Positions 20,552 to 30,016 of a stretch of 38,997 nt of DNA are shown piece after piece. The stretch covers positions 1 to 38,997 of the forward strand of contig CANPFO010000010.1 of the NCBI GenBank assembly GCA_947573555.1. Reading direction: 5' to 3'. The notes beneath the pieces are model-generated. The model was not told where the DNA came from. It saw only the letters and a program-made list of their open reading frames with translations, and did no database searches. The stretch is from an uncultured Clostridium sp. (GTDB taxonomy: Bacteria > Bacillota > Clostridia > TANB77 > CAG-508). The position numbers were made by a program, and so were the translations under genes. Position 1 is the first letter of the stretch, and each line of letters begins with the position of its first letter.

Positions 20552-20683
20552 ATGAGACAGTTGGGACAGTCCAATTTTGTCTCATTAAAAAGTAGAAAAA
20601 AGTCGAAAATAATAGTTTAAATATAAAATTGACTAAAAACGACAAAATAATGAGACAAAATTGGACTGTCCCAACTGTCTCAA
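20552..20683. repeat. REP-like paired palindrome (family C) in the leader of the ABC-F gene
   Basis: aatgagacagttgggacagtccaattttgtctcatt ... aatgagacaaaattggactgtcccaactgtctca, about 34 bp perfect inverted arms. Confidence 0.9.
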
Positions 20684-20694
20684 AGGAGGATAAA

Positions 20695-22278
20695 ATGCTA
20701 AGTGCAAATGGAGTAACAGTACGTTTTGGAAAAAGAGTACTATTTGAAGATGTAAATATAAAATTTGGAAAAGGCAATTGCTATGGAATAATAGGAGCAA
20801 ATGGAGCTGGAAAGTCAACTTTTTTAAAAGTATTATCAGGAGAAATAGAGCCAAGCAAAGGAGATGTAACATTAGATAGAGGCGAAAGATTATCTATATT
20901 AAAGCAAGACCACTTTGCATATGAAGAAAATACAATTATAGATACAGTAATGATGGGAAATAAAGAGTTATATGATATAATGAAAGAAAAAGAAGCAATA
21001 TATGCAAAACCAGACTTTTCGGAAGAAGATGGAATGAAAGCTGCAAAGCTAGAAGAAAGATTTGCAGAATTAGATGGTTGGAATGCAGAGTCAGATGCAT
21101 CAATGCTTTTAAACGATTTAGGAATATCTCCAGAAAACCATTACAAATTTATGAAGGAAATTGAAGCAAGGGAAAAAGTAAAGGTATTATTAGCACAAGC
21201 TCTATTTGGAAATCCAGATGTATTATTACTAGATGAGCCTACAAACGACTTGGATTTAAAGAGTATTAACTGGTTACAAGAATTTTTAATTAATTTTGAG
21301 AACACAGTAATAGTTGTATCACACGATAGATATTTCTTAAATAAAGTATGTACACATATTGCTGATGTTGATTTTGGAAAAATAAAAGTATACCCAGGAA
21401 ATTATGATTTCTGGTATGAGTCAAGTCAATTGGCATTAAAGCAAATGAGAGAGCAAAATAAGAAGAAAGAAGAGAAAATTAAAGAATTACAAGACTTTAT
21501 TGCAAGGTTTAGTGCTAATGCTTCAAAATCAAAACAAGCAACATCTAGAAAGAAAACTCTTGAGAAAATTGAATTGGACGAAATAAAGCCATCGAATAGG
21601 AAATATCCATATGTAGATTTTAAATCTGATAGAGAACCTGGTAAGGAGATACTACAAGTTAAAAACATATCAAAAACATATGAGGGAGTAAAAGTATTAG
21701 ATAATGTAACATTTACAGTAAAGCAAGATGATAAAATAGCATTCTTAGCTGATAATGAAATTGCAAAAACAGTATTGTTCCAAATAATAGCTGGAGAGAT
21801 GGAACCAGATAGTGGAGAACTAGTGTGGGGAACAACAATATCAAATACATATTTCCCTAAGGATAATAACTATTTATTTGATTCAGAAGAAAATATTACA
21901 GAATGGCTAAGAAAATACTCTAAAGATCCAGATGAAACATATGTTAGAGGATTTTTAGGAAGAATGCTATTTTCTGGAGATGAAGCACTAAAACAAGTAA
22001 ATGTATTGTCAGGAGGAGAAAAGGTAAGATGTGTATTATCGAAAATGATGCTTTCAGGAGCTAATTTTCTAATTTTTGATGAACCAACAAATCATTTAGA
22101 TATGGAAAGTATTACATCAGTAAATAATGGAATGACAAATTTTAAAGGTAATATTTTATTTACTTCTCACGACCATCAATTAACACAGACTGTTGCTAAT
22201 AGAGTGATTGACATTAAGGAAGATGGAAAAATTATAGATAGAGAAGTTACTTATAACGAATATTTAGGCGTTGAATAA
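20695..22278 (+). CDS. ABC-F family ATP-binding protein
   Basis: Two ABC domains (GANGAGKSTFLKVLSGE; LLLDEPTNDLD; LSGGEKVRC; FDEPTNHLD); SD aaaggagg before ATG 20695; the ORF track start lies in the repeat. Confidence 0.93.
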   Translation: MLSANGVTVRFGKRVLFEDVNIKFGKGNCYGIIGANGAGKSTFLKVLSGEIEPSKGDVTLDRGERLSILKQDHFAYEENTIIDTVMMGNKELYDIMKEKEAIYAKPDFSEEDGMKAAKLEERFAELDGWNAESDASMLLNDLGISPENHYKFMKEIEAREKVKVLLAQALFGNPDVLLLDEPTNDLDLKSINWLQEFLINFENTVIVVSHDRYFLNKVCTHIADVDFGKIKVYPGNYDFWYESSQLALKQMREQNKKKEEKIKELQDFIARFSANASKSKQATSRKKTLEKIELDEIKPSNRKYPYVDFKSDREPGKEILQVKNISKTYEGVKVLDNVTFTVKQDDKIAFLADNEIAKTVLFQIIAGEMEPDSGELVWGTTISNTYFPKDNNYLFDSEENITEWLRKYSKDPDETYVRGFLGRMLFSGDEALKQVNVLSGGEKVRCVLSKMMLSGANFLIFDEPTNHLDMESITSVNNGMTNFKGNILFTSHDHQLTQTVANRVIDIKEDGKIIDREVTYNEYLGVE

Positions 22279-22328
22279 AAATAATACCTAAAATAAAAAA
22301 GTGGAGAAATAAGTTCTTATTAAAATTT

Positions 22329-22368
22329 AATGCAGAAAGATTCAACTTTCTGCATTAGGTTTTTTATA
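22329..22368 (+). terminator. Rho-independent terminator
   Basis: aatgcagaaagattcaactttctgcattaggtttttt. Confidence 0.85.
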
Positions 22369-22423
22369 TAATACGAAACAATTATCTAAAACGCTATAAA
22401 ATGCTTATAACAGAATAATGTTA

Positions 22424-23164
22424 TTAATGTTCTTTTTTGTTCTCTAATAAATATTTATAAAAACTAATAACAGAAAATTGAATATATGGAATTAACCATA
22501 AAAGTCCAATTCCAAATGATATTGCAGCTAAAATTGCCCAACCAATAAAAGATAATTCTAAGAAAAATAATTTTGCACGGTTATTAGTCATTAATTCTTT
22601 GCTCTTTAATACTGCTTCTTTTGAAGATAAATCTGGATTATCAATTGCTATAATGTAAGACAACTGATAATGATAATATTTTGTAATAGCCCAAATAGAA
22701 GAAATCAATAAAAGAATACTTCCAATTATAGTAGAAAAAGAAAAAACAAATGAAGCAGATTCTGCACTTAACAGTATAGAACTAAAAGTCATAACTAAAC
22801 TGAAAAATATAATTGCATATGAAATTATTATTAATATTATAGGAATTATCATTTTTAGTATTGCTTGAAGAGTAATTCCCCATGATTTTTTAAAATTGTT
22901 AAAACCTAAAGTGAAAAAATCCAAATATCCAACTTCCTCGTCATTATATAGTTTTAGAAAAGCATATAAAAGTCCAAAACTTAATGGAACTTCAACAACT
23001 ATTGTAATTAATGAAAATATAGAAAACATTGAATCTATAATGTGATTTTCTATAAATGTAATTGCAAACATTAATAGTATATAAACTAAAGTCATACAAA
23101 CTGCAGTCTTCCATTTTCCTGATAATTTTTTGCGAGCTTCAGCTCTAAATTCTGATGAAATCAT
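22424..23164 (-). CDS. DUF975 family membrane protein
   Basis: SSEFRAEARKKLSGKWKTAV...LSYIIAIDNPDLSSKEAVLKSKELM. Confidence 0.88.
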   Translation of the reverse strand: MISSEFRAEARKKLSGKWKTAVCMTLVYILLMFAITFIENHIIDSMFSIFSLITIVVEVPLSFGLLYAFLKLYNDEEVGYLDFFTLGFNNFKKSWGITLQAILKMIIPIILIIISYAIIFFSLVMTFSSILLSAESASFVFSFSTIIGSILLLISSIWAITKYYHYQLSYIIAIDNPDLSSKEAVLKSKELMTNNRAKLFFLELSFIGWAILAAISFGIGLLWLIPYIQFSVISFYKYLLENKKEH

Positions 23165-23234
23165 TATAATCCCTCCTTTATTTATAAAATATTATATATT
23201 AATATGAAAAAATGCGCAATATAAAAATTATTTT

Positions 23235-23672
23235 TAAGCTTCGGTATTTTCTTGCAATGAGTTTCTTGGAATTCTTACTAATAGTACCTAAAATTAATAA
23301 AGATTGCTTGATTGGAATGAAAAATAGAAGTTGTAAAATAAAAAAATAAGTAACGTTCACGGGAAAAAATTATTAATGTATCTTTTTCAAAAACTTTTCG
23401 GCTCAATACATAAATCAAAAACTTCTAAAATTAGTTTATGGCACCCTTCCATTTCGCTACGCTCATGAACTCTTTCCATAAACTAATTAAGAAGTTTTAA
23501 ATTTATTCCAGTCACATTCAAAGTTTTATCAAAAGATACATTAATAATTTTTTAGCCTGAGTGAAAAATGCTTATTTTTTTATACTACAACTTCTTTTTG
23601 AATGGAATGAACAAAATCTTTATTAATTTTAGGTACTATTATGAAGAATGACAAGAAACTCATTGTAAAAAC
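23235..23672. mobile_element. MITE family B copy 2
   Basis: Near-identical to 15108-15556 across the body; same terminal inverted repeats with a few substitutions at the ends. Confidence 0.9.
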
Positions 23673-23798
23673 AGTTTTGAAATTAAAAAAATTAAATTTC
23701 AAAACTATTTTTTTTTACTCTTATTTATGATATATTAATAAAGTATAAAAATATGTCAAAAAATATAAATTTAACTTAAGGTAAAGGAAGGTAAATTG

Positions 23799-25982
23799 AT
23801 GGAAAAAATAATAAAAACGATAGCAGAAGAATTAAATATTAAAACAACACAAGTTGAAAATACAATAAAATTAATAGATGAAGGAAATACAATACCATTT
23901 ATAGCACGTTACAGAAAAGAAGTAACAGGAGGATTAAGTGACGAAATTTTAAGAACATTTGGAGAAAGATTAACATATTTGAGAAACTTAGAAACAAGAA
24001 AAGAAGAAGTTATAAAATCTATAGATGAGCAAGGGAAATTAACTGATGAAATTTTACAAGCAGTAGCAATTGCAAAAACACTAGCAGAAGTTGAAGACAT
24101 TTATAGACCATATAAACAAAAAAAGAAAACAAGAGCAACAGTCGCTAAAGCAAAAGGGCTAGAGCCACTAGCACAAATAATAATCGAACAAAATGAAAAA
24201 ACACCTATAATCGAAATCGCAAATCAATATATAAATATAGATAATTTATCAGAAGAAGATAAGAGAAATAAAGATAAAGTAGTTGCTACACCAGAAGATG
24301 CAATTCAAGGAGCCCTAGATATTATAGCTGAAGACATATCTGATAATGCAAAATATAGAAAAGAAATAAAAAGACAATGTTACAGAGAAGGATTAATTCA
24401 AACAAAAGCTAAAGACGAAGAAGCAAAATCTAATTATGAAATGTATTATGATTATAATGAAGCGATAAAATTTATTCCTAGCCATAGAATTTTAGCAATA
24501 AATAGAGGAGAAAATGAAGAGTTTTTAAAAGTATCAATACAAAAACCACAAGATAAAATATTGATTTACATAGAAAAAGACATTATAAAAGGTGAGAATC
24601 AATTTACACAAATGCTAAAAGACACTATTTTAGATAGTTTTGAAAGATTAATAGAACCTTCAATAGATAGAGAAATACGTTCAGATTTAACAGAAAAAGC
24701 AGAAGAAAAGGCGATTAAAGTTTTTGGACAAAATTCAAAACAATTACTACTAGGAGCACCTATAAAAGGGAAAACAGTAATGGGATTTGATCCAGCATAT
24801 AGAACAGGATGTAAAATTGCAGTAATAGATGAAACGGGAAAAGTATTAGATTATACAACAGTATATCCAACAGAGCCACAAAATGATGTTGAGGGAGCAA
24901 AAAAAGAATTATTAAGATTAATAGAAAAAGATGATATTGATATGATAGCAATAGGAAATGGAACAGCCTCAAGAGAATCTGAAATGTTTGTAGCAGATAT
25001 GATAAAAGAAGCAAAAAGAGAAGTTCATTATGTGATTGTAAGTGAAGCGGGAGCGTCTGTATATTCAGCGTCAAAGCTCGCAACAGAAGAGTATCCAGAT
25101 ATAAATGTTTCTATAAGAGGAGCAATATCAATAGCAAGAAGATTGCAAGACCCACTTGCAGAACTTGTAAAAATTGATCCAAAAGCAATAGGAGTAGGAC
25201 AATACCAACACGATGTAAATCAAAAAAGATTGGCAGAAAGCCTTACTGGTGTGGTTGAAGATAGTGTTAACAAAGTTGGAGTAGATGTAAATACAGCAAC
25301 ACCATCATTACTTTCATACGTATCTGGAATTAATAATACAATTGCAAAGAATATTGTAAAATATAGAGATGAGAATGGAAAATTAAAAGAAAGGAAAGAA
25401 CTTTTAAAAGTTCCAAAACTAGGGAAAGTTGCATTTGAACAATGTGCAGGATTTTTAAGAATAATGGACGGAAAAAATGCATTAGAAATAACTGCAGTTC
25501 ACCCAGAAAGCTATGAAGTAACAGAAAAGTTATTGAAATCTTTAGGATTTGATAAAGAAGACTTGAGAAATAAAGAGAAAATAGACGATTTAAAGCAAAA
25601 ATTAAAAAAAGTTGATATATCTAAAACCTCAAAAGAATTAGAAATTGGAGAAATGACATTAACAGATATTATATCAGAATTGAGTAAGCCTGGAAGAGAC
25701 CCTCGTGAAGATATGCCAAAACCTATTTTACGTTCAGATGTATTAAAATTAGAAGATCTAAAAGATGGAATGATTTTGACAGGAACAGTAAGAAATGTAA
25801 TAGACTTTGGGGCATTTGTAGATATTGGAGTAAAATATGATGGTTTAGTTCATATTTCAGAAATGAGCGATAAGTTTATAAAAAATCCTTCAGACATAGT
25901 TTCAGTAGGTGACATTATAAAAGTTAAAGTTATAAAAATAGATATGGAAAGAAAAAAAGTTGCACTTTCAATGAAAATTTAG
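23799..25982 (+). CDS. tex: Tex-family S1 RNA-binding protein
   Basis: IPFIARYRKEVTGGLSDEILR, GFDPAYRTGCKIAVID, VGQYQHDVNQKRL, C-terminal S1 domain. Confidence 0.96.
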   Translation: MEKIIKTIAEELNIKTTQVENTIKLIDEGNTIPFIARYRKEVTGGLSDEILRTFGERLTYLRNLETRKEEVIKSIDEQGKLTDEILQAVAIAKTLAEVEDIYRPYKQKKKTRATVAKAKGLEPLAQIIIEQNEKTPIIEIANQYINIDNLSEEDKRNKDKVVATPEDAIQGALDIIAEDISDNAKYRKEIKRQCYREGLIQTKAKDEEAKSNYEMYYDYNEAIKFIPSHRILAINRGENEEFLKVSIQKPQDKILIYIEKDIIKGENQFTQMLKDTILDSFERLIEPSIDREIRSDLTEKAEEKAIKVFGQNSKQLLLGAPIKGKTVMGFDPAYRTGCKIAVIDETGKVLDYTTVYPTEPQNDVEGAKKELLRLIEKDDIDMIAIGNGTASRESEMFVADMIKEAKREVHYVIVSEAGASVYSASKLATEEYPDINVSIRGAISIARRLQDPLAELVKIDPKAIGVGQYQHDVNQKRLAESLTGVVEDSVNKVGVDVNTATPSLLSYVSGINNTIAKNIVKYRDENGKLKERKELLKVPKLGKVAFEQCAGFLRIMDGKNALEITAVHPESYEVTEKLLKSLGFDKEDLRNKEKIDDLKQKLKKVDISKTSKELEIGEMTLTDIISELSKPGRDPREDMPKPILRSDVLKLEDLKDGMILTGTVRNVIDFGAFVDIGVKYDGLVHISEMSDKFIKNPSDIVSVGDIIKVKVIKIDMERKKVALSMKI

Positions 25983-26275
25983 AGAAGAAACGAGAGGGAA
26001 AGAGGGACGTTCCTTGAAATCCATTTAAATAAGGACTTGGGGACATCCCTTTTAATAAATATTATTTTTCCTTTTATATTTTAACTTGTGAAAAATATTT
26101 ATATATTAATATTTAAAGCCAAGACCTATAGGTAGACCCTAGATATGTTTTGGCTAAAATATTAATATATAAATCTTTAATACTATATACAAAGAGGAAA
26201 ATAATATTTATTAAAAGGGATGTCCCCAAGTCCTTATTTAAATGGATTTCAAGGAACGTCCCTCTTTCCCTCTTG
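25981..26275. repeat. MITE-like long inverted repeat, family A copy 2
   Basis: gagggaaagagggacgttccttgaaatccatttaaataaggacttggggacatcccttttaataaatatt versus its complement at the right end; internal hairpin agccaagacctataggtagaccctagatatgttttggct. Confidence 0.9.
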
Positions 26276-27305
26276 CTTCTTTTCCTTTTTCTTGAATTTT
26301 TTTAATGTCATCTAAATTATTTTCTAGAATATCTAAAAAAGCATTAACCACTTTAGGATCAAACTGCTTTCCTTTACATCTTTTTAGCTCCAAAATAACA
26401 GAATCTAGAGATAAAGATTCTCTATAAACTCTTTTAGAAACCATAGCGTCAAAAGCATCAGCGACAGAAACTATTCTAGCCAATAGGGGAATATCACTGC
26501 CAGATAACTTAGTAGGATATCCATTACCATCAAACCTTTCATGATGAAATTTAATAATAGGTAGAATTTTTGAGTACATAATAGCAGGAAATAAAAAATG
26601 GCTACCAATCAAAGTATGACTTTTTATTTGAAAATACTCATTATCAGTTAATTTATCACCTTTATGTAAGATATTATTAGGTATACTAATTTTACCTATA
26701 TCATGATACATGCTTCCAATTTTTAAAGTTTTTAAATCATCACGAGAAAGTTCTAATTTTTTTCCTATTAAAACAGAGTATTTATAAACCCTAAAAGAAT
26801 GTCCAATAGTATATATATCTTTATATTCTGCAATATTTCTTAAAATTTGTATAGTACTTAAATATGGTGATTTAGAAGCTATATTATAATTATTTAGTTG
26901 TAAGATAATTCGCATAAATTCATAAATAGAATTTGTAAATAGATTAACTAGTATAGCTAATTTATTAAAATCTTCACTTTTATTATAATAACCTTGTACA
27001 TCATAATTTCTAATTAAATCTAAGGTATCATTTAAAGATGTATTTGTACAAAGTATTAAAATATATGTGAACGAATCAACAAATCTAATTTTATTAATAA
27101 GTAATTCTAATAAATCATTTGAAAAAGTAAAATTAATTAAAACCAAATCGTAGTTTTTAGAGCCGATAATATTTAATGCAGATAAAGGGTCTCGTACTAA
27201 TTCAAAATTGTATTTGGAATTATCAAAAAATATTGACAATTTATTTATTATTCTTTTTTCATTACTTAAAACTAAAATATTATACTTTTTATCTTCTTGT
27301 AGCAT
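26238..27305 (-). CDS. response-regulator-like HD-GYP domain protein
   Basis: Receiver-like N-terminus; HSFRVYKYSVLIGKKL, MYHDIGKISIPNNILHKGDKLTDNEY, HHERFDGNGYPTKLSGSDIPLLARIVSVADAFDAM. Confidence 0.93.
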   Translation of the reverse strand: MLQEDKKYNILVLSNEKRIINKLSIFFDNSKYNFELVRDPLSALNIIGSKNYDLVLINFTFSNDLLELLINKIRFVDSFTYILILCTNTSLNDTLDLIRNYDVQGYYNKSEDFNKLAILVNLFTNSIYEFMRIILQLNNYNIASKSPYLSTIQILRNIAEYKDIYTIGHSFRVYKYSVLIGKKLELSRDDLKTLKIGSMYHDIGKISIPNNILHKGDKLTDNEYFQIKSHTLIGSHFLFPAIMYSKILPIIKFHHERFDGNGYPTKLSGSDIPLLARIVSVADAFDAMVSKRVYRESLSLDSVILELKRCKGKQFDPKVVNAFLDILENNLDDIKKIQEKGKEARGKEGRSLKSI

Positions 27306-27405
27306 AATAACACCTCTTCAATATTATATTAATTATTTTATAAAAAAGCAATAAATATAAGTTTAAGAAGTTAAAAAAAGGAAAAAATAAAGATATGGAG
27401 GGAAT

Positions 27406-28543
27406 ATGAGAGCAAAAAGGATAAAAAGAAAAAGTAATTTAGCAAAAGTAATAACAACATCAGCAATAGCAGCAATTGTATTAATAGTATCAATATACTT
27501 ATATGATACATATAAAAATATAGATTTAAATAAATTCAATTATCAAACAGAAAAGACTAAATCCACAGTAATTGAACAAACTGTGGAAAAAGCTGAAGAA
27601 AAAGACCATAAAGTTGTAGATATTTTAGAAGAAACAATGGAAAGCATAGTAGGAATCTCAAAGTTAAAGGATAATGGAAGTTCAATTTTCTCTAGTAATA
27701 ATGAATCATCACTAGGGTTAGGAACAGGAGTTGTTATCTCAGAAAATGGATATATTTTGAGTAATGAACATGTAACAGGGGGAAGATATGGTACTTGTTT
27801 TATAACCCTAGAAAATAGTAAAAAGTATAATGGCACAGTAGTTTGGAGTGATTCTGATTTGGACTTGTCTATAACTAAAATAGAAGCAGAAGGTCTAAAG
27901 TATATAAAATTAGGTGATTCTAGTAAAATAAGAATAGGGGAGACGGTTTATGCAATAGGGAATCCAATAGGGTTTGAATTTAGAAGGACTGTTACATCTG
28001 GAATAATAAGTAGTAAAAATAGAACGATAAAAATTGAAGAAAAAAATAATGCATCGTATATGTCTGATTTAATCCAAACAGATGCAACAATAAATCCAGG
28101 AAATAGTGGAGGACCTCTAATATATCCAAATGGAGAAGTGATTGGAATTAATACAGTAAAAATATCATCGGCTGAAGGAATAGGATTTGCTATACCAATT
28201 AATGTTGTTAAGCCAATTATTGAAAAGTTTATAAACGAAAACAGATTTGAGCAAGCAACAATGGGGGTATATGCATTTGATAAAGAAGTAATACCATATT
28301 TAAATAATGAGATAAGTTTTAATAATGGAATATATGTTGCACAAATTACAAAAAACGGACCAGCAGAAAAAACGGAACTAAAAGAAGGAGATATAATAAA
28401 TTCAATAGATGGAAAATTATTAAATACAATGAATGACTTAAGAGAATATATATATACAAAAGTACCAGGAGATATAGTTTCGCTTCAAATTTCTAGAGGT
28501 AGAATAAGTAAAACAATTCAAATTACTTTGCGGAAAAAAATGA
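27406..28543 (+). CDS. HtrA/DegP-like trypsin-type serine protease with PDZ domain; predicted true end at 28543 via +1 shift at CGG 28531-28533
   Basis: LGTGVVISENGYILSNEHV, SDSDLDLSITKIE, ATINPGNSGGPLIYPNGEVIGINT, PDZ; ...KTIQITL-CGG. Skipping c28531 gives ITLGKK* instead of a tail translated from a REP palindrome. Confidence 0.85.
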
Positions 28544-28582
28544 GACAATTGGGACAGGCACAATTTGTCTCATTTTTTTTGC
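28540..28582. repeat. REP-like palindrome, family C solo copy, probable terminator
   Basis: aatgagacaattgggacaggcacaatttgtctcatttttttt; same unit as 20552-20587. Confidence 0.85.
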
Positions 28583-28591
28583 CATATTTTG

Positions 28592-29665
28592 TCATAAATC
28601 TAAATCTTTAAAATTATATTTTCTTACATAATCATTTGTTTCATTATTGTTCATAAATACAGTAGAACGATTTTGCTTTAAAAATTCAATAACATTATAT
28701 ACATCAATCCAAATTTCATTTTTTCCTTTTTCTTGAGATTCATCAAAAATAAGCTGCATACCAAAATGTAAATGAGGAACATTAATATTGTTAACATTTT
28801 CCTTTATACTATATCCAGTCATACCTAAATACCCTATAACATCACCAGCTTTAACTTCAGAACCTTCTTTTAGTCCAGCGGAATATGGGTGATTTTTCCT
28901 TAAATGTGCATAATAATAATATCTTTTTTTGTCATAACTTTTAATCCCAACACGCCAACCGCCATACTGATTCCATCCAATATGTTCTACTATTCCAGAT
29001 TCAATAGCAATAATAGGAGTTCCAATATTACCCATTAAGTCATTTCCTAGATGTGTACGCTTAAATCCATAAGATCTTGAAGCTCCGAAATCATCATAAT
29101 GGCTGAATGAATAATTCTTTGCGATAGGAAGGAATGCTTTTATTCCATATTTGTTTTGAAAGCTAGTTGTTCCATCTTCATTTTGAGTTTCGATTGAATA
29201 ATTTCCGATAAATCCATTTAATACAGTAGAGTAACTTTCATAATAGTAATTATAGTATTTCATATCTTTTGTAATATTTTCAATAGTTTCTCCACTTTTA
29301 ATTCTATCAATTACTTTATTTAAATCATTTTGATTAAATTTTTTAAAATTGCCTCCATTTTTACAGGCAAGATATGCTAATAATTCAATCCAATTATATT
29401 TTATATTTGAATCTGAATTATGAGAGTCAATATCTAATTTTGCGGTCTTTTGCATTGCTTCAGAAGTTACTTTAAAATCAACCCATTTAATATAATCTTC
29501 ATTTTCACTTAATTTAACTGTAGAATTATTCCAAAATATTATAGAATCTGTTGATACAGACTTTGACATTATAATAAAACTAAAAATTATAATTATAAAT
29601 ATATTGAAAAAAACAAGTATATATTTTTTATTTAAACTTATAGATTTTATTATCAAAAAAAACAC
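28592..29665 (-). CDS. M23 family peptidase
   Basis: HLGNDLMGNIGTPIIAIESGIVEHIGWNQYGGWRVGIKS...HLRKNHPYSAGLKEGSEVKAGDVIGYLGMTGYS...PHLHFGMQ. Confidence 0.92.
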   Translation of the reverse strand: MFFLIIKSISLNKKYILVFFNIFIIIIFSFIIMSKSVSTDSIIFWNNSTVKLSENEDYIKWVDFKVTSEAMQKTAKLDIDSHNSDSNIKYNWIELLAYLACKNGGNFKKFNQNDLNKVIDRIKSGETIENITKDMKYYNYYYESYSTVLNGFIGNYSIETQNEDGTTSFQNKYGIKAFLPIAKNYSFSHYDDFGASRSYGFKRTHLGNDLMGNIGTPIIAIESGIVEHIGWNQYGGWRVGIKSYDKKRYYYYAHLRKNHPYSAGLKEGSEVKAGDVIGYLGMTGYSIKENVNNINVPHLHFGMQLIFDESQEKGKNEIWIDVYNVIEFLKQNRSTVFMNNNETNDYVRKYNFKDLDL

Positions 29666-29749
29666 CTCATATAATTATATTTAATTAAGTATAATTATAT
29701 GAGTTATCTAAAATTAAAAAATTTATATGTTAAAACAACACTTTCTATA

Positions 29750-29935
29750 TTACAAGACTAATGCCTTTTTAGGACAAAAATTTGAACATTTGCCGCATTT
29801 TATGCATTTATCATAATCTACTTTTGGTGCCTCAAACCCTTTTTGAGACAATGCTCCTACTGGGCAAACGTTTACAGCAGGGCATTTATGATTTTGAGGA
29901 CATTTATCTATTAATATTTTTAATTCTTTTTCCAT
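29750..29935 (-). CDS. 4Fe-4S ferredoxin-type protein
   Basis: CPQNHKCPAVNVCPVGAL...CIKCGKCSNFCPKKAL. Confidence 0.9.
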   Translation of the reverse strand: MEKELKILIDKCPQNHKCPAVNVCPVGALSQKGFEAPKVDYDKCIKCGKCSNFCPKKALVL

Positions 29936-30016
29936 AAAATTTCTCTCCTTTATAATTTTTTCTTTAAAATATTTTATAGTATAATAATTAAAATAATTCC
30001 TATAATTATTAAAAAA

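Noticed and set aside
20629-20694. Extended N-terminus of the ABC-F ORF
   Set aside because: Encoded by the family C repeat; ATG at 20695 has a proper SD and starts the conserved domain.
769-28533. Interpreting the four frameshifts as sequencing/assembly errors or independent pseudogenes
   Set aside because: All four are the same change (an extra C before GGN, not in a homopolymer), genes are otherwise intact, one is the probably essential dnaI, and one does not even cause a premature stop. Still needs read-level confirmation.
28534-28611. 26-aa C-terminal extension of the HtrA-like ORF
   Set aside because: It is translated from a REP palindrome also present in non-coding sequence at 20552 and overlaps the convergent M23 gene.
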